A stretch of DNA of 64,000 nt from Microbacterium sp. CBA3102. GTDB lineage: Bacteria; Actinomycetota; Actinomycetes; Actinomycetales; Microbacteriaceae. Under the pieces are notes generated by a model. It searched no databases. It worked only from the letters and a program-made list of their open reading frames with translations, and was not told the origin of the DNA. The DNA lies in contig NZ_CP042412.1 of the NCBI RefSeq assembly GCF_007954505.1, forward strand, positions 3,162,001-3,226,000. Direction: 5' to 3'. Below, in pieces: positions 56,877 through 63,733 of the stretch. The position numbers were made by a program, and so were the translations under genes. Positions within the stretch are counted from its first letter, which is position 1. Each line of letters starts with the position of its first letter.

Positions 56877-57004
56877 ATTTTCTCTTGGATCTTCGCATCT
56901 CCTGGGCGTGAACTGGCCATACTATGGCCGGGAGACGGCCACCTCGCGGCCACGCTAGGTGGCGACCACGGCCTCCATTGGACCTGCTGTCCACATTATG
57001 GTCA
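56843..57004. promoter_or_regulatory. Three phased 17-bp palindromes (candidate operator or iteron array)
   Basis: Copies are TGACCACTATACGGTCA (56843-56859), TGGCCATACTATGGCCG (56914-56930) and TGTCCACATTATGGTCA (56988-57004). They share TGNCCA-N3-TAY-GGYC and start 71 and 74 bp apart, close to seven helical turns. GTGGCC/GGCCAC hexamers are frequent between them. They lie in a 567-bp non-coding stretch between the relaxase and nuclease genes. Confidence 0.65.
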
Positions 57005-57371
57005 CGCGGTGGCCCACTCGTGGCCACTCGGGACGGCTGATCCAGAGCGATGAGTCCAGGATGACCGACTAAGAAACTCACCGCCGCCAGCCAACAGGTT
57101 GCACAGAGTGCAGGCGGATGCTTCCTGGATCCCTCGAGGCTTGAGGGCGAGTTGGCGCGGCCAGCTGACGGCCCACCTAAGACAGGCGGCTCTCCTCGCT
57201 CATCGGCGGGCAAGCCGGTACAAGACCGTGAGAACTGGGGCAACCGCCACGCTTATCAGCCGTGTCGGTGGTCGTGAATAGGGTACCAATGATGACTAAT
57301 CCCAGCGCGCGTCTGCTGCACACACACCTGTCTGATCTCGCTAGGATCGGAACGCCCTCAGGCGGACAAAA
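57005..57371. other. Rest of the gap ahead of the nuclease gene
   Basis: About 370 bp without a supported gene. Short frames on both strands show no family features. A TAGGAT box at 57336-57345 lies about 30 bp ahead of the nuclease start and could be its promoter. Confidence 0.4.
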
Positions 57372-58451
57372 GTGAGGGTGACCACCCGAGTCAACGCCGT
57401 CCCCCTCTGGAGAGTCTCGCCCGACGGGCTCGAGCCTGTGCACGCGCAAAGGTTCAGCGTTGAGACGGACCTTGAGGACATGGTCGAGTCTGCGCCCGAC
57501 GTTCTCGGCGAAAAACTCCTAGTGATCGGGAGACAGGTCACGACACCGCTCGGCCGAGTGCTCGACCTACTAGCACTAGATGAGAACGCGTCGACGAAGG
57601 TCATCGAGCTCAAGAGGGACCGTGCGAAAGACGATGCGGTCGGCCAGCTTGTGGCGTACGGCGCATGGGCGGCGACGCTCGGTCGAGCTGAATTGGAGCG
57701 CATCTTCAGCGACTACAGCATGCAGAGACGAGCAGTCGCTGGGCCGCCGCCAGGCCTGAACGAAGCCTTCTTCGAAGTCTTCGGCGTGGCTCTGCCGCCA
57801 AGGGTGAATCAGACGCAGACGTTGACACTCGTAGCTCGGACAATCGACGCTGCGACGCTAGGCGCGGTCAGGTTCATGCGCGATAAAGATCTGCCGATGA
57901 GTGTGCACCTGGTAGGAAGCTACTCTGCGCGCGGCGAAACGTGGGTAACCTGCACCGAATGGATCGATCTCGACCCCGCGAGGGACAGACCGATCAGCTT
58001 GCGTGCCCAGTTTCAAGAACTCCACGTTGCGACAGTCGCTGCGGTCGAACAGGGTACAAGCCAACTCCTCGTGCAGCTCAGGAAGCAACAGCCACGACGA
58101 ACCGGCCATGAGCGCCCGTTCTTTCGAAAAGGTACTCACGGCGACATCTTGTGCTTCGCCCTGTTGTACATGCCACGATTTACAACGGCATACGTTCCAT
58201 ATTCGCTACTCGACGCGCTCTACGACTGGTGGGTCGACGAGCAGGCTGCGCTCGGTGTCGAGAGAGTCAAGCCAGCACACAACTTTCCTCATCAGCTAGC
58301 AATCGCCATCGAGCTTGCGGGCGGCTGGCGCAAGGAGCGAAAGTACTGGGACGAGGACCCCTCTTTGGTCAATGAACGCCTTCGATTTCTCGTGAGGCAA
58401 TGGATCTTGCCCTCACGAGGCCAACTACTGCGCGGCTATGCGCGCAATTAG
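57372..58451 (+). CDS. NucS/DUF91-like PD-(D/E)xK nuclease-domain protein
   Basis: A 359-aa protein. The first 110 residues carry the fold core of NucS/DUF91 nucleases: ETDLEDMVESAPDVLGEKLL, then GRVLDLLALDENASTKVIELKRD with the catalytic Asp 65 and E79-x-K81, and the Gln of DDAVGQLVAYGAW. Residues 130-359 show no known domain but contain many aromatic and basic residues (GHERPFFRKG, DALYDWWVDEQAALG). Target unknown; similar proteins occur in mobile elements and defence islands. The start is the first of two in-frame GTGs (57372, 57378), with a GGCGG purine box upstream. Confidence 0.7.
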   Translation: MRVTTRVNAVPLWRVSPDGLEPVHAQRFSVETDLEDMVESAPDVLGEKLLVIGRQVTTPLGRVLDLLALDENASTKVIELKRDRAKDDAVGQLVAYGAWAATLGRAELERIFSDYSMQRRAVAGPPPGLNEAFFEVFGVALPPRVNQTQTLTLVARTIDAATLGAVRFMRDKDLPMSVHLVGSYSARGETWVTCTEWIDLDPARDRPISLRAQFQELHVATVAAVEQGTSQLLVQLRKQQPRRTGHERPFFRKGTHGDILCFALLYMPRFTTAYVPYSLLDALYDWWVDEQAALGVERVKPAHNFPHQLAIAIELAGGWRKERKYWDEDPSLVNERLRFLVRQWILPSRGQLLRGYARN

Positions 58452-58797
58452 AGCGTTGCTCGCGGGGGCGCGAATGACGGAGGTAGCCCGAGCGTAGCTC
58501 GGAGGATCACTCGAGCTACGGACTAGCTACGCTCGTAATATAGCCTGACCTGGTTTTTTTATACGTGTAGCTTTGTAGCCGTATATCTGTTAACCCTGTG
58601 AATGGAACAGATCATCAGCTCCCACCACCCGGTTCGCCAGAACGGGATGCACCGAGCTACATGGCTACATTGAACAGAAATACCAGTTCAGAAACGGATT
58701 CAGCCTTTCGCCGGTCCGCTACCCGGACGCTACCGCGGGCTACGACGGGCTAAACGGCGGTGTAGAGGCCTCGATCTCCCCCACGGCGTACCTGGCG
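58452..58797. repeat. AT-richer stretch with many GCTAC/GTAGC motifs and inverted repeats
   Basis: About 345 bp without a supported gene. GCTAC or its complement occurs at least ten times between 58482 and 58743. CGAGCGTAGCT (58489-58499) has a perfect inverted copy at 58525-58535. ATACG (58561-58565) and CGTAT (58580-58584) enclose two direct copies of TGTAGC separated by TT. A run of seven T precedes them (58554-58560). The layout recalls an iteron-type origin or a regulatory region of a mobile element. Confidence 0.55.
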
Positions 58798-58986
58798 GTG
58801 CCCAGGATCCACCTTGATGGCGCCCAGAAGCTCACCGGCGACCGCAAGACGGAGACGCTGGCCATGCTCGAGCACGCCTCGAGCGACGTCGCCTCGACCA
58901 TCCGCGAGCACATCGTCGACCGGAAGGTCAGCAGCTCGCGCACCGCCGATCCCACCGATCCGACTCTGCTGGAGCCGTTTGCCTGA
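58798..58986 (+). CDS. Small hypothetical protein
   Basis: A 62-codon frame from a GTG (begins MPRIHLDGAQKLTGDRKTE), with a balanced composition and no low-complexity, unlike the opposite-strand frames. No ribosome-binding site or leaderless -10 box is evident, and the frame is open for about 60 bp further upstream, so it may be the tail of a truncated gene. Unrecognised. Confidence 0.35.
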   Translation: MPRIHLDGAQKLTGDRKTETLAMLEHASSDVASTIREHIVDRKVSSSRTADPTDPTLLEPFA

Positions 58987-59076
58987 AACGTACCGATAGC
59001 ATGACCACGAGAATCTGGTGTAGCTCTCTGCGGGCGAGCACCACCACCGCTCGAAAAGCGGTGCGAGGAAGTCAAC

Positions 59077-59424
59077 GTGTTTGAAGGGCCCCACCTCGCT
59101 GGTATCGCTGACATCACGCATGCTGCTTTCCCGTTCCTCGACATTCGGACCATCCCCAAGGGCGTCGAGTTCGCGATGGAAGAGGCCTACTACCGACTGA
59201 TGATCACCGGGAGAGTCTGGCGATTCGTTTGGAGCCCACCACTCACCGCTGGCCCACACGCTTCAGAATCGCACCCCTTTGCTCGACGCGGTGAAGACCC
59301 AGAATGGGCAATTGTGAACGTCGCCGAAGCTCTCATCGTTTCAAGCTCCGGTGGCTCGGCCCGAGATTTCGCGATCCGCACCTTCCGGGACCTCTCGGAT
59401 TTGGCTCTCAGCGACTCAATCTGA
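59077..59424 (+). CDS. Hypothetical protein
   Basis: A 115-aa soluble protein beginning MFEGPHLAGIADITHAAFPF at a GTG with GAGGAAG 5 bases upstream, which supports it as a gene. The segments FAMEEAYYRLMITGRVWRF and NVAEALIVSSSGG look like a compact globular domain. I do not recognise it. It is isolated from its neighbours by 90-100 bp on each side. Confidence 0.55.
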   Translation: MFEGPHLAGIADITHAAFPFLDIRTIPKGVEFAMEEAYYRLMITGRVWRFVWSPPLTAGPHASESHPFARRGEDPEWAIVNVAEALIVSSSGGSARDFAIRTFRDLSDLALSDSI

Positions 59425-59525
59425 ACGAGCGTCCATCGCGCTTCATGCGGCAGGGATCTAGGGCCAGAGTCAACGACGTGGGTGGTGATGCTGATCCTCA
59501 CGCTGCTCCGGCTACTGCCGGTTGG

Positions 59526-60041
59526 CTACTTCCGCGTCTTCCTGGGGAACGCGACGGTTTCACCCTCTTGGAGCTGAAGTTGCTCGCCTGTCGTCAGCGT
59601 GACCGCGGTGCCCGCCCTCGTGTGTTCGATCCGCTCGACCTCGCCGTCGACGGTGACCCGACCGAGGTCGGACGCATTGAGCGTCTCTGCCGTCTTGATG
59701 TTCACCTGCGCTGACGGAGGCCCTTCCGGCACGTCAGGGACGCATGTCCTGCAGCGCCGATATTGGCCGATGGTCGCGACTTCCTCGACGCTGACGTACG
59801 ACGCCCGATAGTAGCTTCGATGAGTGTCGTCCCCAGGGCCGACCAGCGCCAGACCGTCCTCGTAGGTTTCGAGGATCTCGACCCCGCCGGACTGCTCGAT
59901 TCGAGCATCACCTCGTACCTGATGCTGGATAGTCGGGCAATCCTCCCGATGCAGCACACCGGGAGGCTCGCTGGTGCGGTTCAGGATGAAGCGGACAGTC
60001 TCGGGCACGACGCCATCCTCTCGCAGTGGTGAGAGGATCAC
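59526..60041 (-). CDS. Hypothetical protein with a His/Cys cluster
   Basis: A 171-aa protein. It contains PGVLHREDCPTI followed about 60 residues later by YRRCRTCVPDVP. This HxxxC...CxxC layout is like the short metal-binding modules found next to nuclease or OB-fold domains; the C-terminal part (VTVDGEVERIEHTRAGTAVTL to EGETVAF) looks like a small beta-barrel. The start is a GTG at 60041; a GTG near 60008 is also possible. It is divergent from the following genes. Function unknown. Confidence 0.5.
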   Translation of the reverse strand: MILSPLREDGVVPETVRFILNRTSEPPGVLHREDCPTIQHQVRGDARIEQSGGVEILETYEDGLALVGPGDDTHRSYYRASYVSVEEVATIGQYRRCRTCVPDVPEGPPSAQVNIKTAETLNASDLGRVTVDGEVERIEHTRAGTAVTLTTGEQLQLQEGETVAFPRKTRK

Positions 60042-60063
60042 CCAGCAGCCAAGGGCTCGGCGC

Positions 60064-60069
60064 TAGAGT
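60064..60069 (+). promoter_or_regulatory. -10 box upstream of the small ORF and GIY-YIG gene
   Basis: TAGAGT ends 7 bases before an ATG at 60076, the leaderless geometry seen across the window. It supports transcription of the short ORF and of the GIY-YIG gene that follows it. Confidence 0.45.
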
Positions 60070-60075
60070 CTCACC

Positions 60076-60156
60076 ATGCCGCTGCCAACCCGCGTATCGC
60101 TGGGCGTGCTGATCGTGACGACTGCTCAGGCGTTCCACATGATCGAGTCGAGCTGA
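60076..60156 (+). CDS. Putative 26-aa leaderless peptide ahead of the GIY-YIG gene
   Basis: Twenty-six codons from an ATG at the predicted transcription start, ending 5 bp before the GTG of the GIY-YIG gene. The middle is hydrophobic (VSLGVLIVTTAQAF). It may be a leader peptide whose translation delivers ribosomes to the next gene, which has no clear ribosome-binding site of its own. Support is positional only. Confidence 0.35.
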   Translation: MPLPTRVSLGVLIVTTAQAFHMIESS

Positions 60157-60161
60157 TCCCG

Positions 60162-61277
60162 GTGGAACTGGAGATAACCGTCACCCCGCGCGAGACGCTC
60201 GTTTGGGCGCCGAGTGCGCCGACTGGTCAGGAGTTGCGCCGGGCTCTGCTCGACGAAGGCTACCTGGTGCTCGACGCGGACCCGTTCGAGCTGACCAGTG
60301 CCGGTCTCATCCCGGAAGGCGAGCACCTCGAGTTCGATCCCGCCCGGATCTTCAATGTCGCGACAGGCCCCAACGCCAATGTGACTCTCCAGGCGCTGGT
60401 CGACTTCGGTCACACGCTCGTCTGGCACCGCTGGCAGACACGTCTTGCGCGGAAGGTGTGGGGGGTCAGTATCGCGATCCCACGCCGCGGCCGGCCGCGC
60501 GCCAGCGGTATCGAGCGAGCCACGCACTTCGGCACGACCGTACGCTGCAACGCAGGCCGTGGCCTGAAGATCTCCCGCGACACCTACGCGACCATCAACA
60601 AGCGTTCTTCGATGCCTCGCTGGTCCCGAGACGACAGCCCGGGGGCGTGGGACCGGATGAACCACTACTTCGATGATCCCGAGCACCGCATCCTCACCGA
60701 CGAGTGGTGCGAAGCGCACCAGGCCGACGCGCTGGCGAACTTCGACATGAACATGGCCCATTTCGCTTCGCTCGACGCGGTCGAGTTCGAAGCCACTCTG
60801 CAGCTGGCGCTTGACGGCCACCCGGACATGGTCGAGGTGACAGATCTCACCGAATGGATTGGCGTGCCTGGGGTCTACATCATGGTGCTCGACGAGTACC
60901 GGCAGGTCTACGTCGGTGCGTCATCCGAGTCTGCGGGGATCGCCAAGCGCATTCGTCAGCACTGGACCAACCAGAAAGAGTTCGACCGGCTCATCTTCGG
61001 CAGCGTGGAGACATCGATCCTGTCGATCGACAGCTTCCGCGCCCTGGACACCACGCGCATCTTCGCCATGAGGACCACGGAGTACTTCGACGAGGAGATC
61101 TCTGTCCTCGCGCAGTTCCCGCCCAAGTTCGCGCTGAACCGCTTCATGGGCGGGAACGATGCCGTGCGCTTTGCCGGCTTGGTCGGCGTCGACGCCGTGA
61201 TGCGCACGCGCGACCTCCCCGAGCCCACCGAGGGTGCCAACGAAGACGCCGCCATCACACAGAAGGGAAACACGTGA
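60162..61277 (+). CDS. GIY-YIG domain protein
   Basis: A 371-aa protein whose C-terminal third is a GIY-YIG nuclease-like domain: GVYIMVLDEYRQVYVGAS (GVY at 237-239, YVG at 250-252), a basic helix KRIRQHW (262-268), a Glu in RTTEYFDEE (about 307) and Asn in FALNRF (about 326), which are the catalytic positions of the fold. The N-terminal 230 residues are unrecognised. The start is a GTG. The stop overlaps the GTG of a 44-aa gene (GTGA). A role in DNA cleavage, mobility or defence is possible; nothing in the sequence decides. Confidence 0.7.
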   Translation: MELEITVTPRETLVWAPSAPTGQELRRALLDEGYLVLDADPFELTSAGLIPEGEHLEFDPARIFNVATGPNANVTLQALVDFGHTLVWHRWQTRLARKVWGVSIAIPRRGRPRASGIERATHFGTTVRCNAGRGLKISRDTYATINKRSSMPRWSRDDSPGAWDRMNHYFDDPEHRILTDEWCEAHQADALANFDMNMAHFASLDAVEFEATLQLALDGHPDMVEVTDLTEWIGVPGVYIMVLDEYRQVYVGASSESAGIAKRIRQHWTNQKEFDRLIFGSVETSILSIDSFRALDTTRIFAMRTTEYFDEEISVLAQFPPKFALNRFMGGNDAVRFAGLVGVDAVMRTRDLPEPTEGANEDAAITQKGNT

Positions 61278-61408
61278 CCGATCTCGACGACACCACCCGT
61301 CGCGCACGACTGCGTGATGAACAGTGCCGACACGCCCCAGAAGGCGAGCAGCGAGGTAACGCTCACATCACCCGCCGATTCGCGCTTCTCACCCTAGAAG
61401 ACTATTGA
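61274..61408 (+). CDS. Small protein coupled to the GIY-YIG gene
   Basis: A 44-codon frame (begins MTDLDDTTRRARLRDEQCRH) whose GTG overlaps the GIY-YIG stop by 4 bases. The overlap and the composition, rich in charged residues with a hydrophobic tail FALLTLEDY, favour a real gene. Function unknown. Confidence 0.5.
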   Translation: MTDLDDTTRRARLRDEQCRHAPEGEQRGNAHITRRFALLTLEDY

Positions 61409-61472
61409 GAATGTCCCGCAATCCGATTCCAACTATGTCGCTGATATCGGGCGCTCGTGGAAGAATTTTTGC

Positions 61473-61517
61473 ATGGATTCAACGGATCGCAAGATTCTTT
61501 CTGAGCTCATCGGGTGA
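61473..61517 (+). pseudogene. Head of an Lrp/AsnC-family regulator gene
   Basis: Fourteen codons encode MDSTDRKILSELIG and then a stop. This is the typical N-terminus of Lrp/AsnC regulators, and the ATG sits 7 bases after an AAGAAT box, as in an intact leaderless gene. The rest of the regulator is missing; the DNA continues as a reductase fragment in another frame. Confidence 0.6.
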
Positions 61518-62019
61518 CCGCTCGGACGTCACGTACGCGCGGTTCGGCGACGAGCTCACCGGCGACCTCGTCGTGCTCGCCGTACCGCACTCCGCCTACC
61601 CGAACATCCTCGAGCATTACCGGGAACGACTCCGCAGCAAAGTCGTGATCGACATCAGCAATCCGATCGATTTCTCCACGTACGACGAACTGGCGGTGCC
61701 GGCTGACTCCTCGACCGCGGCCCAGCTCGCCGAGCAACTCCCCGAAGGCACGGCAGTCGTTAAGGCGTTCAACGTCAACCTTGGCGACACCCTCACCACC
61801 GGCACGAACGGCACGACCCCCACGACAGTTCTGTTCGCCGGAGACTATGCCGAGGCGAAAATCGCGGTTGCGAACCTCATCGAGGCATCCGGGCTCCGGG
61901 CGGTCGACGTTGGCCCCCTCTCCCGCGCGAGGGAGCTCGAGGCGATGGGCTTCCTCCAAATCGTGCTCGCTGCGCTCGGGAAGACGCGCAATGAATCCGG
62001 TTTCGCTCTCTTGCCCTAA
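61518..62019 (+). pseudogene. 5'-truncated NADP/F420-type oxidoreductase
   Basis: About 165 codons match the C-terminal two thirds of the NADPH-dependent F420 reductase family: FGDELTGDLVVLAVPHSAYP, VVIDISNPIDF, VVKAFNVNLGDTL, VDVGPLSRARELEAMGFLQI. The N-terminal Rossmann strand with the GxGxxA nucleotide-binding loop is absent; the frame instead runs back into unrelated sequence. It is therefore a remnant. The open frame extends to 61405 and could still be translated as a fusion, but without the dinucleotide loop it should be inactive. Confidence 0.75.
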
Positions 62020-62370
62020 TGAGCAGATCCAGCGACAACGCGGCGATGACGGCGTGACAGGGGGCAGCCGCCCATCATCAACCAGAACTCCTATTTTGGT
62101 TGGAAACGGGTAGCTACTGACGAATCCTGAGTTGCTGACCGGACAGCGCGATTACATGCTTCGCTCCGCGGCTGAGGAGATCCTCCCGCGGACGCTTTCT
62201 GGTCGTTGACGATGTATGACGCAGAGGGATCCGAGTACCGAATCCACTGAACAGGTTCGCCATCGGAGATCGCGACCGACCCGTGTACGGAGACGACGGC
62301 TCGCTGGAGATCCTGATCGCCGTGCTTCTGGCCGTGTGCGCCGAAACTCCCCGCCATAACAGGGTTTCGG

Positions 62371-62389
62371 AGAACGTTTGCGGCAGGCG
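62371..62389. repeat. Cassette repeat, copy 1
   Basis: AGAACGTTTGCGGCAGGCG, the most diverged of four copies of the motif AYCGTTTTCGGCGGGC. It lies 32 bp from copy 2, without a gene between. Confidence 0.5.
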
Positions 62390-62420
62390 TATTCACTCCT
62401 CAGCCTCGCACTCACCGCAC

Positions 62421-62441
62421 ACAATCGTTTTCGGCGGGCGC
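62421..62441. repeat. Cassette repeat, copy 2
   Basis: Contains AATCGTTTTCGGCGGGCGC, 49 bp beyond the stop of the acetyltransferase gene (minus strand). Confidence 0.6.
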
Positions 62442-62489
62442 TAAGAGCGCAGCTTCGCTCGGCGCGCCCGGCCCCTTCGTTCCCGAGCG

Positions 62490-62948
62490 CTACAGTACGC
62501 GGGACATCACGAGCACGTCCGGCCGATCCGACCGTGGACTTGTCGTGAACCCCGCACGCTCATAGGTTCGTATCGCGGCGTCGTTGCCGACGATCACGTT
62601 TAGTCGCATTTCTGACGCACCGAGCGATCTCGCCCGGTCTATGGCACAGCCGACGAGCACGTGCGCGAGACCCTGCCCTCTGCGCATCGGATCGATGCAG
62701 ACGCGACCTAGGCGAGCGGCCTCACCATCGATTGCCAGATCGAAATGTCCGAGCGCCTCGTCTGATTCGTCCTCGACAAGCGTCCATCCGCTGTGCCCCT
62801 CATCTTCCATCTCCGATAGCTGCACGGTGTCGAGGGGCCAACGAAGTCGGGGACCTGTGAACAAGTACAAGGCGTCTGAATCGGGGACCCAGCTGACAAC
62901 TGCTTCACAGTCGCTCGGGGTCCGGCGGCGTAGGCGGAACATGAACAC
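62490..62948 (-). CDS. GNAT-family N-acetyltransferase
   Basis: A 152-aa acetyltransferase. The acetyl-CoA pyrophosphate loop is PMRRGQGLAHVLV, preceded by the strand ARLGRVCID and followed by MRLNVIVGNDAAIRTYERAGF, the standard GNAT core. The acceptor is unknown. It starts with a Met-Phe-Met doublet (62948 or 62942). The gene stands alone between two cassette repeats, on the same strand as its neighbours. Confidence 0.85.
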   Translation of the reverse strand: MFMFRLRRRTPSDCEAVVSWVPDSDALYLFTGPRLRWPLDTVQLSEMEDEGHSGWTLVEDESDEALGHFDLAIDGEAARLGRVCIDPMRRGQGLAHVLVGCAIDRARSLGASEMRLNVIVGNDAAIRTYERAGFTTSPRSDRPDVLVMSRVL

Positions 62949-63044
62949 AGCTTATGGAGCAGACACCAAGCGCCGAAACCGTCTGCCGAATGGCAGTTCC
63001 GGGGAGCGTTAGCGGCGATGGCCGCGGTGCATACGGGTGGCTCT

Positions 63045-63070
63045 ACCGAAAACGATCGTTTTCGGTGGGC
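63045..63070. repeat. Cassette repeat, copy 3, with a 22-bp perfect palindrome
   Basis: Bases 63045-63066 form a perfect palindrome of half-site ACCGAAAACGA. The right half and the following bases (CGATCGTTTTCGGTGGGC) are the third repeat copy. It lies between the acetyltransferase start and the kinase-like gene's stop. Confidence 0.7.
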
Positions 63071-63199
63071 CTCCGACCGCGAGCTTCTCATCAACGCTGA
63101 CCCTGGTGAGACTGGACGTGAACACCCCTCGTGAGCCTCAACGCCGATCGTGGCCGGACAGTGATCGATCTTCAGGTCTGCGTCTCATCGATCGATCGC

Positions 63200-63676
63200 T
63201 CAGTGCGACGGTTCCGCGCCGAGCACCGTCAGGGGACCTTCCTCGGCGGTCGGGGGTTCGAAGTGGTCGAAGTAGTCTGCCGCGACGTCGTTGGAAAGCG
63301 CATAGTCGTCCGCGTGCTCGTGGCTCCGTGCCGCGAGTCGTCCCAGTGCGACTGCCCTTGGCGTCGCGAGATAGATCGTCTCAGGCACTACTCCAAGCGG
63401 GCGCAGCAAGTTCCGATAGATGAGACGGGCACGCTTGGACCAGAACGAGAAGTCGAGTACCACGTCTTGGTCAGCCGCGACGAGCGCGATGAGGCGGGCG
63501 CGGAGCTCCTGCTCGATCTCTTCATGCACATCGCTCGGCAGGGGCATCGTCCGGATGCCCCTGCGCCAGGCTTCCTGGTCGAATGAAAGACGAACCATGC
63601 CTTCCGCTTCCAGTCGCCTCGCAACGGTCGACTTTCCGGATCCCGCCGGCCCGCACATCAAAACAACTCTGATCAT
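63200..63676 (-). CDS. AAA/P-loop kinase-like protein
   Basis: A 158-aa P-loop protein of the zeta-toxin/adenylylsulfate-kinase-like group. Walker A is LMCGPAGSGKSTVARRLE near the N-terminus (about 6-23); VRLSFDQEAWRRG and VVLDFSFWSKRAR are the substrate-side Asp and the Walker-B-like strand. ATG 63676 gives the usual distance to Walker A; the ATG at 63715 lies in the cassette repeat. It could phosphorylate a small molecule or a drug; the target is unknown. Confidence 0.82.
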   Translation of the reverse strand: MIRVVLMCGPAGSGKSTVARRLEAEGMVRLSFDQEAWRRGIRTMPLPSDVHEEIEQELRARLIALVAADQDVVLDFSFWSKRARLIYRNLLRPLGVVPETIYLATPRAVALGRLAARSHEHADDYALSNDVAADYFDHFEPPTAEEGPLTVLGAEPSH

Positions 63677-63706
63677 CACTCCGACGATAGCCCCGCCCGC
63701 TCTGGC

Positions 63707-63728
63707 AACGATCATTTACGGCAGACGC
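63707..63728. repeat. Cassette repeat, copy 4
   Basis: CGATCATTTACGGCAGACGC, aligned with copies 1-3. It lies 6 bp past the stop of the next minus-strand gene and about 30 bp ahead of the kinase-like gene. Confidence 0.6.
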
Positions 63729-63733
63729 GAAGG

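Larger units (their letters stand above)
62020..62489. other. Gene-poor stretch with two copies of the cassette repeat
   Basis: About 470 bp. Frames on both strands lack family features. The stretch contains repeat copies at 62371-62389 and 62421-62441. It may hold eroded gene remnants; I can support nothing specific. Confidence 0.4.

Noticed and set aside
58452..58700. CRISPR array suggested by repeated GCTAC/GTAGC motifs
   Set aside because: The repeats are 5-6 bases, irregularly spaced and in both orientations; no spacer-repeat periodicity or cas gene is present in the window.
58740..59259. Minus-strand frames of 139 and 169 codons near 59 kb
   Set aside because: They are antisense to the 115-aa gene, which has a good ribosome-binding site, and have no recognisable features.
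47406..62120. GGGTAGCTA at 47406 and at 62108 as attL/attR direct repeats
   Set aside because: Nine bases is weak, GTAGC is frequent in the island, and the second copy is not followed by the missing 5' part of comEC, so it cannot be the right junction.
62091..62424. Minus-strand frames of 90-101 codons in the 62-kb gap
   Set aside because: They overlap the cassette repeats, lack start signals and show no domain; the stretch looks like eroded sequence.
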